A stretch of 64,000 nt of DNA from an uncultured Sphingomonadaceae bacterium (GCA_947504025.1 CANNFX010000001.1:657501-721500), one strand, 5' to 3'; positions 45,407 to 55,533 are shown, counted from the stretch's first letter. The notes: generated by a model from the letters alone, not told the origin. Translations and numbers: made by a program.

Positions 45407-46917
45407 CCGTCAGGCGCGCCCCAGCGCGCGCTGACCAGACCAGCGGTGCCACGTCCGGCCTCGCTGCTGATTTTCACGCCCGCTTCTGTCAGCAACGGTG
45501 CAACAACTTCGAGCGCTTCTGATCGGCCTGAAAGCACAACGGGGGCATCCATTCGTTGCGCCGACCATTTGATCAGCTCCAGAGCGCGCTTGCCTTCGTC
45601 AGTTGGCTCGCCATTTTCAAGGTTGATCTGTGGCAGAGCGCTAGCAGGCGGACGTATTTCGATTTTCCACTCCGGCTCAGTCGCCGCAATCCGGCTTTCC
45701 AGCGCGCGGTACGTCCCCAGCTCTGCTCCCGGTAACGCTTTGGCTCTTACCAGCGCACGGCGGCGTTCACGGTCGACCATAACTTCAGTGACAGGCACAC
45801 CCGCAATCAAAGCAAGGCGGTCAGCAAGATCCTGCGCACGCCGCTGGCTGGCGAGGCGCTCTTGCGCGGAAGCAGCGGCAAGCTGTGCTTCTTCCGCAGC
45901 GCTGGCACCTGTTTCCACCTTAAATTGCTGCAGTGTAAACTGGACCGACTCATCGAGCTGCCGTTCCATCGCGCGAGCGCTTTCTTCTTGTGCTCTCTCC
46001 CGAATTTCCGGTGTAAGCACCGTAGCGGACACCCGAATCAAATCGGGTTCATGAAAAATGTCGAGCTGCGATACCCGTGCATCCGGTCCAAACGCTTCGA
46101 CAACTTCGCCGCGAATAATCCGTGCTGCGGTAGCTTCGCGGCCGATCTGATTGAGCGAAAAAAATAGCGGAATGGCCAAAGCAACGAAGACAATGATCGT
46201 TGCAGCGATCTGAAACTGGGTCTGGCGTTCCGAAAGCGATGTCCGAAACCCATAGAACCGCGCCATACCAAAAGCGATCAGTGCGATAGTCACGAGATTT
46301 GTGACGTATAGCAGTAATGCGCCCGAAAATGCTGTCCAATTAAGCGTCGCCAATCCGAACCCGACCACTGCAAGCGGCGGCATGAGTGCAGTCGCGATGG
46401 CCACTCCGACGATGGTCCCATCGCGCCCACGGATCATCGCGTAAGCGCCTGCCAGAGCGGAAAACAACGCCACCATCAGATCAAACAGGTTTGGCCTGGT
46501 GCGGGCAGCAATTTCTTCTGTCATCAGCTGCAAAGGTGAAAAGAACACGATAAGAGCTGACAGGCCGACGGCAATCAGCGACCCCCAGACAAGTGAACGT
46601 CCAGATTCCTTCAACCATTTGAAATCACCAATGGCGAGGCTGAAACCTGCTCCGATAATCGGGTCCATCAACGGCGACAGGAGCATCGCACCGATAACGA
46701 CGGCAGGCGAACCAAGCAGTAAGCCCAGAACCGCGATGCCTGCGGACATGGCAGTCATAAAAAGGTAACGGGCAGAAGTACCGCATTCAGCGCGACGCTT
46801 GGCAATTACCGTTGCCTGATCAACCGTGCCAACCACATCATCGCGCCACCAGCGTCGCCAGCTTAATAGCACAGCAGCAAAGCCCTCGGCCTTCAGTGAA
46901 TTCGGTTCAGTCGCCAT
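45403..46917 (-). CDS. DUF389 membrane protein (TIGR00341 type)
   Basis: A 504-residue protein from ATG 46917. The N-terminal half has about six membrane spans of the DUF389 domain: GLLLGSPAVVIGAMLLSPLMDPIIGAG and TALMPPLAVVGFGLATLNW are typical. The C-terminal half (about 270-500) is soluble, Ala/Glu/Arg-rich, with coiled-coil character and an apparent OmpA-like stretch near LELIKWSAQRMDAPVVLSGRSE. Function unknown. Starts upstream of 46917 (to 46980) are possible but not better supported. Confidence 0.82.
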   Translation of the reverse strand: MATEPNSLKAEGFAAVLLSWRRWWRDDVVGTVDQATVIAKRRAECGTSARYLFMTAMSAGIAVLGLLLGSPAVVIGAMLLSPLMDPIIGAGFSLAIGDFKWLKESGRSLVWGSLIAVGLSALIVFFSPLQLMTEEIAARTRPNLFDLMVALFSALAGAYAMIRGRDGTIVGVAIATALMPPLAVVGFGLATLNWTAFSGALLLYVTNLVTIALIAFGMARFYGFRTSLSERQTQFQIAATIIVFVALAIPLFFSLNQIGREATAARIIRGEVVEAFGPDARVSQLDIFHEPDLIRVSATVLTPEIRERAQEESARAMERQLDESVQFTLQQFKVETGASAAEEAQLAAASAQERLASQRRAQDLADRLALIAGVPVTEVMVDRERRRALVRAKALPGAELGTYRALESRIAATEPEWKIEIRPPASALPQINLENGEPTDEGKRALELIKWSAQRMDAPVVLSGRSEALEVVAPLLTEAGVKISSEAGRGTAGLVSARWGAPDG

Positions 46918-46999
46918 AATATCCCTCCGCCACCGGGCGTAAGGCTGCGAATAAGCCATCCCAGAGTTGCGCCCAAGCAAATTCTGCCCGACAACAGAC

Positions 47000-47028
47000 T
47001 TGAAAAATGTGTGTTATTTCCCTAATAC
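47000..47028 (+). promoter_or_regulatory. Consensus sigma-70-type promoter of the telA operon
   Basis: TTGAAA at 47000-47005 and TAATAC at 47023-47028 are separated by exactly 17 bases, close to the housekeeping consensus. Transcription should start near 47035, about 55 bases before the TelA-like gene. The promoter stands 61 bases upstream of that gene and 83 bases from the DUF389 gene that reads the other way. Confidence 0.65.
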
Positions 47029-47088
47029 AGTGATAGAACCAGCGAGTATTCTACACGCACGCTGACAGAAGAAAGAGCAAAGACAGAC

Positions 47089-48300
47089 ATGGCCACCCCT
47101 TCAACCGAGACGAAAACGGCAGTTGCAACCGACTTCGAGCTGACCCCGCCAGAACCCGTGCCTACAGTGACAGCGGCCAAGGCGGCCGGGCTAGTTCCCG
47201 TGTCAGAGGAAAAGAAAACTGCACTCGACAGCAAGGTCGAAGGCTATGTTGCAGAATTGATCTCGCAAGACGCGAATTCGCCAGAGTTTGGCCAAAAGGT
47301 CGATCAGTTGACCAATATGGGGCGCAAGGAAATTGCTGCCGCCGCGCGCATGTCTAACCGCTTCCTCGACCGCCCGGTTCGCGCAATGGATCAGGAAAGC
47401 GGTGTTGGCAGCGATTTGGCTGAGCTGCGCCGTACGGTCGAAGATCTCGATCCTGGCCGCAAGGGCAAGCTGCGTGGACGTAAGTTGTTCGGCATTATCC
47501 CGTTTGGCAATTCCATGAAAAAGTACTTCGACGGCTACAAGAGCAGTCAAAACCACATTCAAGCGATCTTAGCCCGACTGGAAAGCGGCAAGGACGAGCT
47601 GATCATGGACAATGCGTCCATCGAACAGGAACGCGCCAAGTTGTGGGAAGCGATGGGTAATCTGGAACAAATGATCCATATCTCCAAAACGCTCGACGAA
47701 CGGCTGGAAGAAAAGGCCGAAGAACTGGACGTGACGGATCCGCAGAAGGCCAAGGCCATCCGCGAAACGGCGCTGTTCTATGTCCGCCAGCGCACCCAGG
47801 ATTTGCTCACACAGATGGCCGTCAGCGTGCAGGGCTATCTCGCGCTCGACCTGGTCAAAAAGAACAACGTAGAACTGGTGAAAGGTGTCGACCGCGCAGG
47901 GACGACCACCGTCGGTGCACTCCGCACAGCGGTGACTGTTGCACAGGCGATGACCAACCAGCGCCTAGTTCTGCAACAGATCACAGCGCTCAACAGTACG
48001 ACCGCAGGGATCATCGATTCCACCGGAACGCTATTGCGCGATCAGACCGGCAAGATCCACGAACAGGCCGCCAGCAGCACAATCCCGATGGAAACGCTGC
48101 AGCGTGCCTTCCAGAACATCTATGACACGATGGACGAAGTTGACACATTCAAGGTGAAGGCGCTCGATTCCATGAAGCAGACCGTCGAAGTCCTATCCGG
48201 CGAAGTCGAGAAGTCGAAAGGCTATATCGCCCGTGCTGAAGGACAGGCGCAAGCCGCTAAAACCGCAAGCGAACCATCCTTGTTGAGCCTCGATAGCTGA
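47089..48300 (+). CDS. TelA/KlaA toxic anion resistance protein
   Basis: A 403-residue, mostly helical cytoplasmic protein matching the TelA family: NRFLDRPVRAM, LEDLDPGRKGKL region, IPFGNSMKKYFDGYKSSQNHIQAILARLESGKDEL and the long helical core around LALDLVKKNNVELVKGVDRA. Homologues are linked to tellurite, colicin and cell-wall antibiotic tolerance; the mechanism is unclear. It leads a three-gene operon with an XpaC-type membrane protein (overlap by one base) and a polyhydroxyalkanoate-type protein. Confidence 0.9.
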   Translation: MATPSTETKTAVATDFELTPPEPVPTVTAAKAAGLVPVSEEKKTALDSKVEGYVAELISQDANSPEFGQKVDQLTNMGRKEIAAAARMSNRFLDRPVRAMDQESGVGSDLAELRRTVEDLDPGRKGKLRGRKLFGIIPFGNSMKKYFDGYKSSQNHIQAILARLESGKDELIMDNASIEQERAKLWEAMGNLEQMIHISKTLDERLEEKAEELDVTDPQKAKAIRETALFYVRQRTQDLLTQMAVSVQGYLALDLVKKNNVELVKGVDRAGTTTVGALRTAVTVAQAMTNQRLVLQQITALNSTTAGIIDSTGTLLRDQTGKIHEQAASSTIPMETLQRAFQNIYDTMDEVDTFKVKALDSMKQTVEVLSGEVEKSKGYIARAEGQAQAAKTASEPSLLSLDS

Positions 48301-49046
48301 TGAACAATACTACAAACGAGAGCGACCGCATTCTGCGAGCTGCCGGAACGTCCCTGCAGGTGAACCGCGAAGGCGGATATCACCGCCCAGCGGATTCTAT
48401 CGGTCAGGGCTCACGGCGACTCAAGAAAAACCACTGGAAGAAGAAGCTCGGCATATTGGGACTGGCAGTTGCTGGTCTGTGGGTAGCATCATCGGTTGTC
48501 GGCCTCGTTATAGGCGGCCTTGGCTTTACCGGCATTTTCACCACGGTTCTGGCCACCGTTGCGGCAGTGTTTGTCTTCTCGCGTTGGCCCAAAATGAAGG
48601 TTCCTCGCCGTGAGAACTTAAATAAGGGCGATGTGCGCAGGATGGTTGGCAATACCGAGCTTTGGTTGGAGGCTCAGCGCCCCGCCCTGCCGGCACCAGC
48701 CGTCAAAATCGTCGAGGATCTCGGCGTTCAGCTCGACGCACTTGGTATGCAGCTCGAGACCATCGATCAGAACCACCCTGCCGCGCGCGATGTGCGCAAG
48801 CTGGTGGGTGAACATCTGCCCGAAACCATCGATAGTTACCGCAAGATCCCAGCGCATCTTCGGCAAGAGGAACGCGCCGGTGCTACGCCTGACAAACAAG
48901 TGGCTGAAAGCCTTGGCCGGATCAGCAAAGAAATCGACGAAGTGACCCGGCAACTTGCCGATGGCGCGCTCGACGATCTCGCCGTTCGGACCCGCTACCT
49001 TGATTATCGCTACGGCGAAAACGAAGAAACCGCCTCGGAGAGTTAA
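48300..49046 (+). CDS. Membrane partner of TelA (XpaC-like)
   Basis: A 248-residue protein with a basic N-terminus, two membrane spans (about 58-100, ILGLAVAGLWVASSVVGLVIGG and the following TTVLATVAAVFVF) and a helical C-terminal domain (about 115-245). The size, topology and location directly after a telA gene resemble the XpaC-TelA pair of Firmicutes, but sequence identity to XpaC cannot be judged here. It shares its first base with the telA stop codon region, so expression is coupled. Confidence 0.65.
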   Translation: MNNTTNESDRILRAAGTSLQVNREGGYHRPADSIGQGSRRLKKNHWKKKLGILGLAVAGLWVASSVVGLVIGGLGFTGIFTTVLATVAAVFVFSRWPKMKVPRRENLNKGDVRRMVGNTELWLEAQRPALPAPAVKIVEDLGVQLDALGMQLETIDQNHPAARDVRKLVGEHLPETIDSYRKIPAHLRQEERAGATPDKQVAESLGRISKEIDEVTRQLADGALDDLAVRTRYLDYRYGENEETASES

Positions 49047-49049
49047 TCC

Positions 49050-49346
49050 ATGCAAGTGCCGATTCCACACGACCTTCCCAAGGAAGAAGTCCGCCGCCGC
49101 CTGCGTGAACGCAGTCACGAGATTGCCGATCATATTCCTGGTGGAATGGCCGAGGTTACAACCAATTGGTCGAACGAAGACCAAATGGATATGACAATTA
49201 CCGCCATGGGTCAGAACTTGGTCGGTAAGGTCGAAGTTGAGGAAGGCCGCATGCTCTTGTCGGTAGAGCTACCGATGGCGCTGAGCTTCATTCAACCAGT
49301 CATCGAAGCAGCCGTGAAAAAGCAGGGGCAAAAGCTGCTCAGCTAA
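49050..49346 (+). CDS. Polyhydroxyalkanoic-acid-system family protein (PHA_gran_rgn)
   Basis: A 98-residue protein: IPHDLPKEEVRRRLRERSHEIADHIPGGMAEV, followed by the beta strands NLVGKVEVEEGRMLLSVELPMALSFIQPVIEAAVKKQGQKLL. This agrees with the small family near polyhydroxyalkanoate granule genes, also frequent without phaC. Its role is unclear. It follows the XpaC-like gene by three bases and overlaps the convergent DUF2721 gene by four. Confidence 0.8.
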   Translation: MQVPIPHDLPKEEVRRRLRERSHEIADHIPGGMAEVTTNWSNEDQMDMTITAMGQNLVGKVEVEEGRMLLSVELPMALSFIQPVIEAAVKKQGQKLLS

Positions 49347-49783
49347 ATCTGCCGGTCTTTCTCGAGAAAAGTTTCAGGGATTCTGAGCGCTTCAGCCGCC
49401 ACCTGTGTTTCGCGCAGAAACAGAAGCAACGACCACATCAACAAGCCTATCGCAATCAGGAATGCACCTGCAGCCACAAGTTGCAAGTCGACCGATGAAA
49501 ACTCCTGTGAAAATAGTATAGCCACCGTCAGTCCAATGGTCAGTCCGCTAAGCACAAGCAACCGCAATGCAGAACCGATCAGAGTGATCCGGCGGTCAAG
49601 CTGACGGATTTCGATCACGACCATGTCGTGCGCATCACCTTCAGTCTGGCCATGAAGCGTCTGCAAATGACGCGACCTGTCGACCACCCTCGCAAGACGG
49701 CTAGTCAGAATATTCATGATATTGCCAATCGCCACGAGGACGAAAACAGGGGCAAGTGCCAGCTGAATGGTCTGAGCGATCAT
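49343..49783 (-). CDS. DUF2721 membrane protein
   Basis: A 146-residue protein with three predicted membrane spans (about 1-25, 77-97, 100-125) and the conserved soluble loop RLARVVDRSRHLQ plus EIRQLDRRITLIGSALRLLVLSG, both characteristic of DUF2721. Function unknown. It is convergent with the telA operon and separate from manA, 93 bases upstream. Confidence 0.87.
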   Translation of the reverse strand: MIAQTIQLALAPVFVLVAIGNIMNILTSRLARVVDRSRHLQTLHGQTEGDAHDMVVIEIRQLDRRITLIGSALRLLVLSGLTIGLTVAILFSQEFSSVDLQLVAAGAFLIAIGLLMWSLLLFLRETQVAAEALRIPETFLEKDRQI

Positions 49784-49875
49784 TTCCGAATTCCGGTTTG
49801 CAGTTGGAGGTGTCTTGATGTTTAGGGGCTGGCAGGCTCTCTTGAAAGGCCAGCGCCTTTCAATACGTATGCGGC

Positions 49876-50685
49876 TCAGATGCTGGCGAGCAATGCCTGT
49901 GCTCCGTCCGCGATTTCAAGAGCATCGATAGAACCAGCTAGAGCGCACTCACCTGCTGCCACGGCCTGTCCATGCACCTCGGTCGAGCCACTGATCGGGA
50001 GAACCAGCAGCACCCCTGTATGCCTTGCCAGAGTGGCTGCGTCTGGCACGCCTTCAATCCGATCGAGCCGGAAAAACGGACCGTCGACCAATTGTACCGA
50101 CCCTGATGTAGCGATCTTCTGCCGAAGATTTGCAGGATATGGCTCGCCGCGAACAGCCTCGATGCCGCGATCCAGGTGTAATTCACGCGGGCGCCCATAG
50201 TCATATAAGCGATAGGTGATGTCTGTGTTCTGTTGCACCTCTATCAGGCTGACGCCCGGCCCGATCGCATGGATCGTTCCCGCAGGAATGTAAAAGAAGT
50301 CACCTTTCGTGACCGGATGCCATTCGACCATCTGTTCGATGGAACCATCCAACGCCGCTTCCCGGATGCGCTCCTTCGAGGTAGCTTGACGGAAGCCTAC
50401 ACCCAGCGTGGCACCTTCATCTGCATCGATAACCAACCAGCACTCATCTTTGCCGGTAACCCCGGTTCCAGCTGCCCGCGCCAAGACAGAATCGGGGTGT
50501 ACTTGGATTGAGAGTTTTTCACTGGTGAAGAGATATTTGACCATCAACGCATCAAGCGCTGCCGGCGGCTCGAACCAAATTTCACCGATCTGCTTACCCG
50601 GCGGCGCTTTGAATGGAGAAGGCAATGTAAAGCGCCCCCAAACTTTCTCGATCATGCGGGTTGGAAGAAGTGGAGATGTGGTCAT
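49876..50685 (-). CDS. Class I mannose-6-phosphate isomerase, short form
   Basis: A 269-residue cupin. The zinc site is formed by LSIQVHPDS (Gln/His) and the glutamate in GKDECWLVIDADEGA; then FFYIPAGTIHAIGPGVSLIEVQQNTDITYRLYDYGRPRELH. The form is shorter than E. coli ManA (about 390) and typical of sphingomonads. It interconverts fructose-6-phosphate and mannose-6-phosphate for GDP-mannose synthesis. It overlaps the stop of the mannose-1-phosphate guanylyltransferase gene by four bases. Confidence 0.88.
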   Translation of the reverse strand: MTTSPLLPTRMIEKVWGRFTLPSPFKAPPGKQIGEIWFEPPAALDALMVKYLFTSEKLSIQVHPDSVLARAAGTGVTGKDECWLVIDADEGATLGVGFRQATSKERIREAALDGSIEQMVEWHPVTKGDFFYIPAGTIHAIGPGVSLIEVQQNTDITYRLYDYGRPRELHLDRGIEAVRGEPYPANLRQKIATSGSVQLVDGPFFRLDRIEGVPDAATLARHTGVLLVLPISGSTEVHGQAVAAGECALAGSIDALEIADGAQALLASI

Positions 50686-51716
50686 TTACCGGACGCACCC
50701 TTCAACTTGCCGACGAGCTGTGCACCATCATATGTCGTGACCAAAACTTCATCGCCTTCGACAACAATAACAACACCATCTAGCCCCACAGCAGACACGC
50801 GCGGGCCATCGCTGCGGATCATCACCTTGGTACAATCCACCATATCTGCCGTTCCGCTCACCGCATTCCCGTCGCCATCGGATTGTTGGGCTTCGTGCAG
50901 TGCCTGCCAATTACCGATGTCCGACCACCCCATTGCCGCGGGAACCATTGCGGCTTGATCAGTGTTTTCCATCACAGCATAATCAACAGACTCGCCTTCA
51001 ATCGCGCTAAAATCCGCTTCATTGGGATGGAACTGATTGCCGTCCAAAATACCATTTTCAGTGGCTGCAAGAACCGATGCATGCATCGCAGGACGATGCG
51101 CCGCGAGCTCAGTCAGAAAGTCACCGGCTCGGAATGCGAATAACCCACCGTTCCAGCAATAGTCACCGGCTGCAAGGAAACCTTCAGCACGCATGCGATC
51201 GGGCTTCTCGACAAATTGGGCAATCCGGTATCCGCCTTCAACCGGCTCTCCTTGCCTAAGATAGCCATAGCCCGTCTCTGGGCCTGTTGCGGCAATCCCG
51301 AATGCGACCAAAAACCCTTGCTGCGCCAACCCGGCAGCTCGCTGCGCTGCGGCTACAAAAGCGTCGCTGTCAGCGATGTGATGATCGGACGGACAAACCA
51401 GCATCACAGCATCCGCTGGCAGCCTTGCGGCAGCCAATGCGATTGCTGGCGCAGTGTTCCGCGCGGCAGGTTCAACGATGATCTCGGCATCCGCCATTTC
51501 ACCGAGCTGAGCCTGAATATGTTCGATATGGGCCGCACCCGCCACAATGATCGGCAGTGCAAAACGGGCCGGATCGGAGGCCCTTGAAAGCGTAGTTTCA
51601 AACAGAGTGTTATCGCCGATCAGCGGCAAGAATGGTTTAGGAAGCGCAGGACGGCTCAACGGCCACAGCCGCGTTCCGCTGCCTCCACACAGAACCACCG
51701 GAACTATCTTACTCAT
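50682..51716 (-). CDS. Mannose-1-phosphate guanylyltransferase
   Basis: A 344-residue nucleotidyltransferase from ATG 51716. VVLCGGSGTRLWPLSR is the nucleotide-binding loop, MLVCPSDHHIAD and QFVEKPDRMRAEGFLAAGDYCWNGGLFAFRA are the other family motifs. It makes GDP-mannose for polysaccharide synthesis. The C-terminal isomerase domain of AlgA-type enzymes is absent; that activity is supplied by the next gene. An upstream start at 51734 is possible. Confidence 0.93.
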   Translation of the reverse strand: MSKIVPVVLCGGSGTRLWPLSRPALPKPFLPLIGDNTLFETTLSRASDPARFALPIIVAGAAHIEHIQAQLGEMADAEIIVEPAARNTAPAIALAAARLPADAVMLVCPSDHHIADSDAFVAAAQRAAGLAQQGFLVAFGIAATGPETGYGYLRQGEPVEGGYRIAQFVEKPDRMRAEGFLAAGDYCWNGGLFAFRAGDFLTELAAHRPAMHASVLAATENGILDGNQFHPNEADFSAIEGESVDYAVMENTDQAAMVPAAMGWSDIGNWQALHEAQQSDGDGNAVSGTADMVDCTKVMIRSDGPRVSAVGLDGVVIVVEGDEVLVTTYDGAQLVGKLKGASGK

Positions 51717-51822
51717 TACCGTAACCTCGATCATATTTTCGGCTTGGCCGTAACAAGAAAAATACGTGCCAGACTTATCTCACTAAACCTGTGACACAGA
51801 AAAGTGCCAATTTCGTGAAGCC

Positions 51823-52581
51823 TTACTTGGTAAACCAGCGTTGGCGCCACGCATATTTGCCTACTACCGGCTCACCGCGCCCATTTGTCGCAGGTTTGAA
51901 GCGAAAACGCTCTCGTGCGAGCCGGCAGGTAATCGCATCTGCCTCGGTATCGGGGCTCGGGGCGGTCACCCGGCAATTGCTCACCCGGCCATCCGTACCA
52001 ACGGTAAGAAGTATCGTCACGCTGTGCCCTAAGCGCAGCTTTCGGGTTTTCTTCGGATAATCCCGTGCTGAATTAATGTCACCCGCAGTCTTTTGCAGCT
52101 TCTGGTAGCCATTTCCCTGCCCACTCCCACTATTACCGCTACCGGTACCGTCACCTGTGCCGCCCGCACCAGTCCCCGTGCCGGCGTCTGTTGCGCCGGA
52201 GTTGTTGGCAGTTCCGGTCGAGGACGCCTTGGGAGCAGGTTTGTCGCGTTTCAATGGTATTTTTGGTTTAGGTGCAACCACTTCACGGGGAGTGGCTTTC
52301 TTTCCAGGAGGGGCAGCCGCGCCTTCGTCCGGCACAGGTTCCGGGGCAGGCGGTGGGGTAGGTTCGGGTTCAGGCGTCGTCACAATAACTGTGAAAGGGG
52401 ACATCACTTCCTTCTCAACCGCTGCTGTCAAATCAGGCGCAAAAGCACGCACCAGCCCGTAGCCGACAACCGCGTGAAGCAACGCAACCACGATCAGCGG
52501 GCCCGCACGCATTTTCTTGCGCGGCGCATATCTGCTCCTGACTTCGGGACCAGTTTCCTGTTCGTGAACCAAATTAACCAC
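51823..52581 (-). CDS. TonB-family energy transducer
   Basis: A 252-residue protein with one N-terminal membrane span (about 28-48), a proline-rich periplasmic segment (about 65-110, EPEPTPPPAPEPVPDE), a glycine/threonine-rich linker with GTGTGAGGTGDGTGSGNSG, and a C-terminal TonB domain (about 175-252) ending KYAWRQRWFTK. It couples the proton gradient to outer membrane receptors such as that at 30828-32843. No ExbB/ExbD genes lie near it. It is divergent from the MASE1 kinase gene. Confidence 0.88.
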   Translation of the reverse strand: MVNLVHEQETGPEVRSRYAPRKKMRAGPLIVVALLHAVVGYGLVRAFAPDLTAAVEKEVMSPFTVIVTTPEPEPTPPPAPEPVPDEGAAAPPGKKATPREVVAPKPKIPLKRDKPAPKASSTGTANNSGATDAGTGTGAGGTGDGTGSGNSGSGQGNGYQKLQKTAGDINSARDYPKKTRKLRLGHSVTILLTVGTDGRVSNCRVTAPSPDTEADAITCRLARERFRFKPATNGRGEPVVGKYAWRQRWFTK

Positions 52582-52637
52582 CTTCGCCCGAACTCATGCC
52601 TAGCCCTCTATAACGGGCCTTGAGGAACGAGGCGAAT

Positions 52638-55517
52638 ATGTTTTCTAGATTGCAGCTCCAGAGCAATAATACCCACGCTGAAAAATTTGCGGACGCAAGG
52701 AGGAAACGCCGGGTTGTAGGTGACCGTTTAGTGTTGCGTGACTGGCGCCTGCCGGCAGCAATGGTGATTGCCGCGTTGGTGTTTGGTACGCTGGGCTTCG
52801 GAAGTGTTCTGCTCACCCGCGGAGATGGTCATTTCGCGGCCGTCTGGTTGCCCAACGCTGTCGCAGTGGCATTTCTATTCAAATTCCGACCGGCACCGCA
52901 ATGGCCTATTCTGCTGGCTATGGGGGCCGGCAGCGCTGGGGGTAATCTGGTCGCGGGATTTTCACTTGCGACAGCAGCCGGCTTTGCCCTTGCAAATATC
53001 ACCGAGATTGCGGCCGTTATTCTGCTGATGCGGCGTGCAGGCTGCCCGCGCCCCAAACTTGAACGGATGGATGACCTAGTCAGCTTTGCAATTTTTGCAG
53101 GGCTTGTTGCTCCCATTGCCTCAACACTCATAGCAGTCGTCACGCTTGTCGCTACAGCGGCACTCCAGCCTCTGGATGCGGTTGATTGGTTCCTCGCCGA
53201 TTCTATGGGGATGATTCTGGTGGCGCCGACATTGATGATCGTGATCGATACAATCCGTGGACGCATGCCTCTGCCCAACCGCCATGCTGCGGAATGGCTG
53301 CTTCTGACAGCCGGCGGCCTAGTCGTTACAATCGCAGTCTTCGCTCAATCAGGCTTTCCTCTGCTGTTCCTTGTCACGCCCGTTTTAGTTGCAAATGCTT
53401 TCCGGCTCGGCAGCTTCGGAACAGCCCTTGCGCTTGTTCAGGTAACCATCATCGCATTTCTATTTACCTGGCTGGGGAGCGGACCAATCCATCTTTCGGC
53501 CGGAGAAGATCCGGTGCACTTGACTGTTCTACAGTCATTTCTCGCCGCCGGGATCATAACCGGGTTGCCCGTTGCAGCAGCAGTCGCTGGGCGGCAAAAA
53601 GCAATGGAGCGCCTCGGTGTGCGAGAGGCACAGTTTGCACTGCTTGCAAAGAATGTCAGCGACGCAGTTATGAGCTACGATATGAGCGGCCGCTGCATTT
53701 ACGCGTCGCCTTCCGTGCGGGAGGTTTTATGCGACACACCCGAAGCATTGCTTGGATCCCGCCCAACAGAACGAATGCATCCCGAAGCACGCAAGACACT
53801 GAGCCGAGCTCAAACTCTCTTGCTGAGCGGGAAAAGTGAATTCGAACGTTTAACCTATCGCCGCTTTATCGATGGTCCAGACGGCGAACCAGCATACATC
53901 GAGGCTGACGCCAAGTTGGTTCGCAATTCGACCAGCGGTGAGGCCGAAGGCATCATCGTGTCTTGCAGAAATGTGACTAAGCGCGTTCAGCTCGAACAAA
54001 ATTTACAGAAAGCCCGCCGCAGAGCTGAGCATGCAGCACAGGCGAAGTCTCATTTCCTCGCCAATATGAGCCACGAGATCCGCACCCCTATGAACGGCGT
54101 ACTCGGGTTCACCAACTTGCTACTGAAATCCGACTTGCCACCGGAAGCCCGCCGCCACGCAGAGTTGATCGATGAATCAGGTCAGAGCATGATGCGTTTG
54201 CTCAACGACATTCTCGATATTTCGAAGATCGAAGCGGGCCAGATCCGGACATCTCAGGAACCCGTCGATCTGCCACACCTTCTGTCGGGATGCCTAAAAT
54301 TACATGGTGCCAACGCGGCTAACAAGGGGCTTCAACTGGTCATCAAGCTATCTGACAACTTACCCCAGTTCTTAGTCACCGACGGGCTGCGGCTGCGTCA
54401 GATCATTCACAACCTTATAGGCAATGCGACGAAATTCACTCAAGCCGGGACAATATCGCTCATCGCTTGTGCTGATGATCAAGAAATCGTGATCACGGTA
54501 GAAGATACTGGCATCGGAATCGAGCCATCCAGGATTCACGCAATTTTCGAACAATTCGAACAAGCAGATAAGACAATATCGCGCCGTTATGGTGGAACTG
54601 GATTAGGCCTGGCCATCAGCCGGAAGCTCGCCGGGCTACTGGGTGGCCAGCTGCAGGCCAGCAGTAAATTGGGCAAAGGGTCCCGCTTCGAGCTACGTTT
54701 CCCGCTAACACTGCCCACCAAAAACGAGGCGGTGACATGTACGAACAGTAAGCCTGTGGAAGCCTTCACCGAACGGCGTGATCGGCCGATGCCAGCACCG
54801 TGCAGGATTCTTCTTGCTGAAGATCATGACATCAACCGCATCCTAATCTCGACCATGTTCGAACGTTGCGGCCAGAAAATCGAAGTCGCTCAAAACGGTG
54901 AAGAGGCCGTCGGCGCGATTCTTGCGGCTCACCACACCGGCAATCCTTACCAGCTGGTTTTAATGGATATCCAAATGCCCGAATGTGACGGATACCAAGC
55001 CACAAGAATGATCCGCGATGCTGGAATTTCCGGGCCCGATTTGCCGATCCTGGCTCTAACCGCAAACGCTTATGAGGAGGACATTCGCGAAGCTATCGCC
55101 GCCGGGATGCAAGCCCATCTTGCAAAACCGCTGGCATTTGACGACTTGGTGAATGCTCTGCAACGCTGGTTACCGACTCACATTATAGAGGAAGGCATTC
55201 CAAAGGAGCCTGTTACGGAGCCAGTGCCGATAACCTGCAAAGAGGAGACAGAGGAGGAAACTCCTCTCGAGCGCAAATGGCTCAAACGGCGCCGTGAAGC
55301 GCTAGAGACGGTGCAGCACCTCGTCCACAAAGGCCCTCTAGCAGGCGAACAGCTGGAGGAGATTGCCCGAGTGATGCACAAGCTAGCTGGGACAGCGGGG
55401 ATGTTCGGCGAAGCCGAGTTGGGAGAACTGGCCGGAGCGCTAGAACGCGCCATCAAGGCAAGCGTACCAAATGAGGTTCGCGTCAAACTGGCCGAAGAAC
55501 TGCTCGCTGCTGCCTGA
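52638..55517 (+). CDS. MASE1 hybrid histidine kinase with receiver and Hpt domains
   Basis: A 959-residue sensor kinase from ATG 52638. Order: eight-span MASE1 sensor (about 30-310), PAS (about 325-445), HisKA with [16 protein letters not shown] (phosphorylated His about 479), HATPase with NLIGNAT and [10 protein letters not shown] (about 590-690), receiver with [10 protein letters not shown] (Asp about 777) and a C-terminal Hpt domain with [11 protein letters not shown] (His about 914). This is a complete His-Asp-His relay in one chain, but no response regulator lies nearby, so the output must be elsewhere. The signal is unknown. An upstream TTG (52620) is less likely. Confidence 0.9.
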   Translation: MFSRLQLQSNNTHAEKFADARRKRRVVGDRLVLRDWRLPAAMVIAALVFGTLGFGSVLLTRGDGHFAAVWLPNAVAVAFLFKFRPAPQWPILLAMGAGSAGGNLVAGFSLATAAGFALANITEIAAVILLMRRAGCPRPKLERMDDLVSFAIFAGLVAPIASTLIAVVTLVATAALQPLDAVDWFLADSMGMILVAPTLMIVIDTIRGRMPLPNRHAAEWLLLTAGGLVVTIAVFAQSGFPLLFLVTPVLVANAFRLGSFGTALALVQVTIIAFLFTWLGSGPIHLSAGEDPVHLTVLQSFLAAGIITGLPVAAAVAGRQKAMERLGVREAQFALLAKNVSDAVMSYDMSGRCIYASPSVREVLCDTPEALLGSRPTERMHPEARKTLSRAQTLLLSGKSEFERLTYRRFIDGPDGEPAYIEADAKLVRNSTSGEAEGIIVSCRNVTKRVQLEQNLQKARRRAEHAAQAKSHFLANMSHEIRTPMNGVLGFTNLLLKSDLPPEARRHAELIDESGQSMMRLLNDILDISKIEAGQIRTSQEPVDLPHLLSGCLKLHGANAANKGLQLVIKLSDNLPQFLVTDGLRLRQIIHNLIGNATKFTQAGTISLIACADDQEIVITVEDTGIGIEPSRIHAIFEQFEQADKTISRRYGGTGLGLAISRKLAGLLGGQLQASSKLGKGSRFELRFPLTLPTKNEAVTCTNSKPVEAFTERRDRPMPAPCRILLAEDHDINRILISTMFERCGQKIEVAQNGEEAVGAILAAHHTGNPYQLVLMDIQMPECDGYQATRMIRDAGISGPDLPILALTANAYEEDIREAIAAGMQAHLAKPLAFDDLVNALQRWLPTHIIEEGIPKEPVTEPVPITCKEETEEETPLERKWLKRRREALETVQHLVHKGPLAGEQLEEIARVMHKLAGTAGMFGEAELGELAGALERAIKASVPNEVRVKLAEELLAAA

Positions 55518-55533
55518 TAATTGCACCAAAAAG

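Noticed and set aside
49827..49857. Terminator upstream of manA end
   Set aside because: A 6-bp GCTGGC/GCCAGC stem exists but has a long loop and no uridine tract on either strand.
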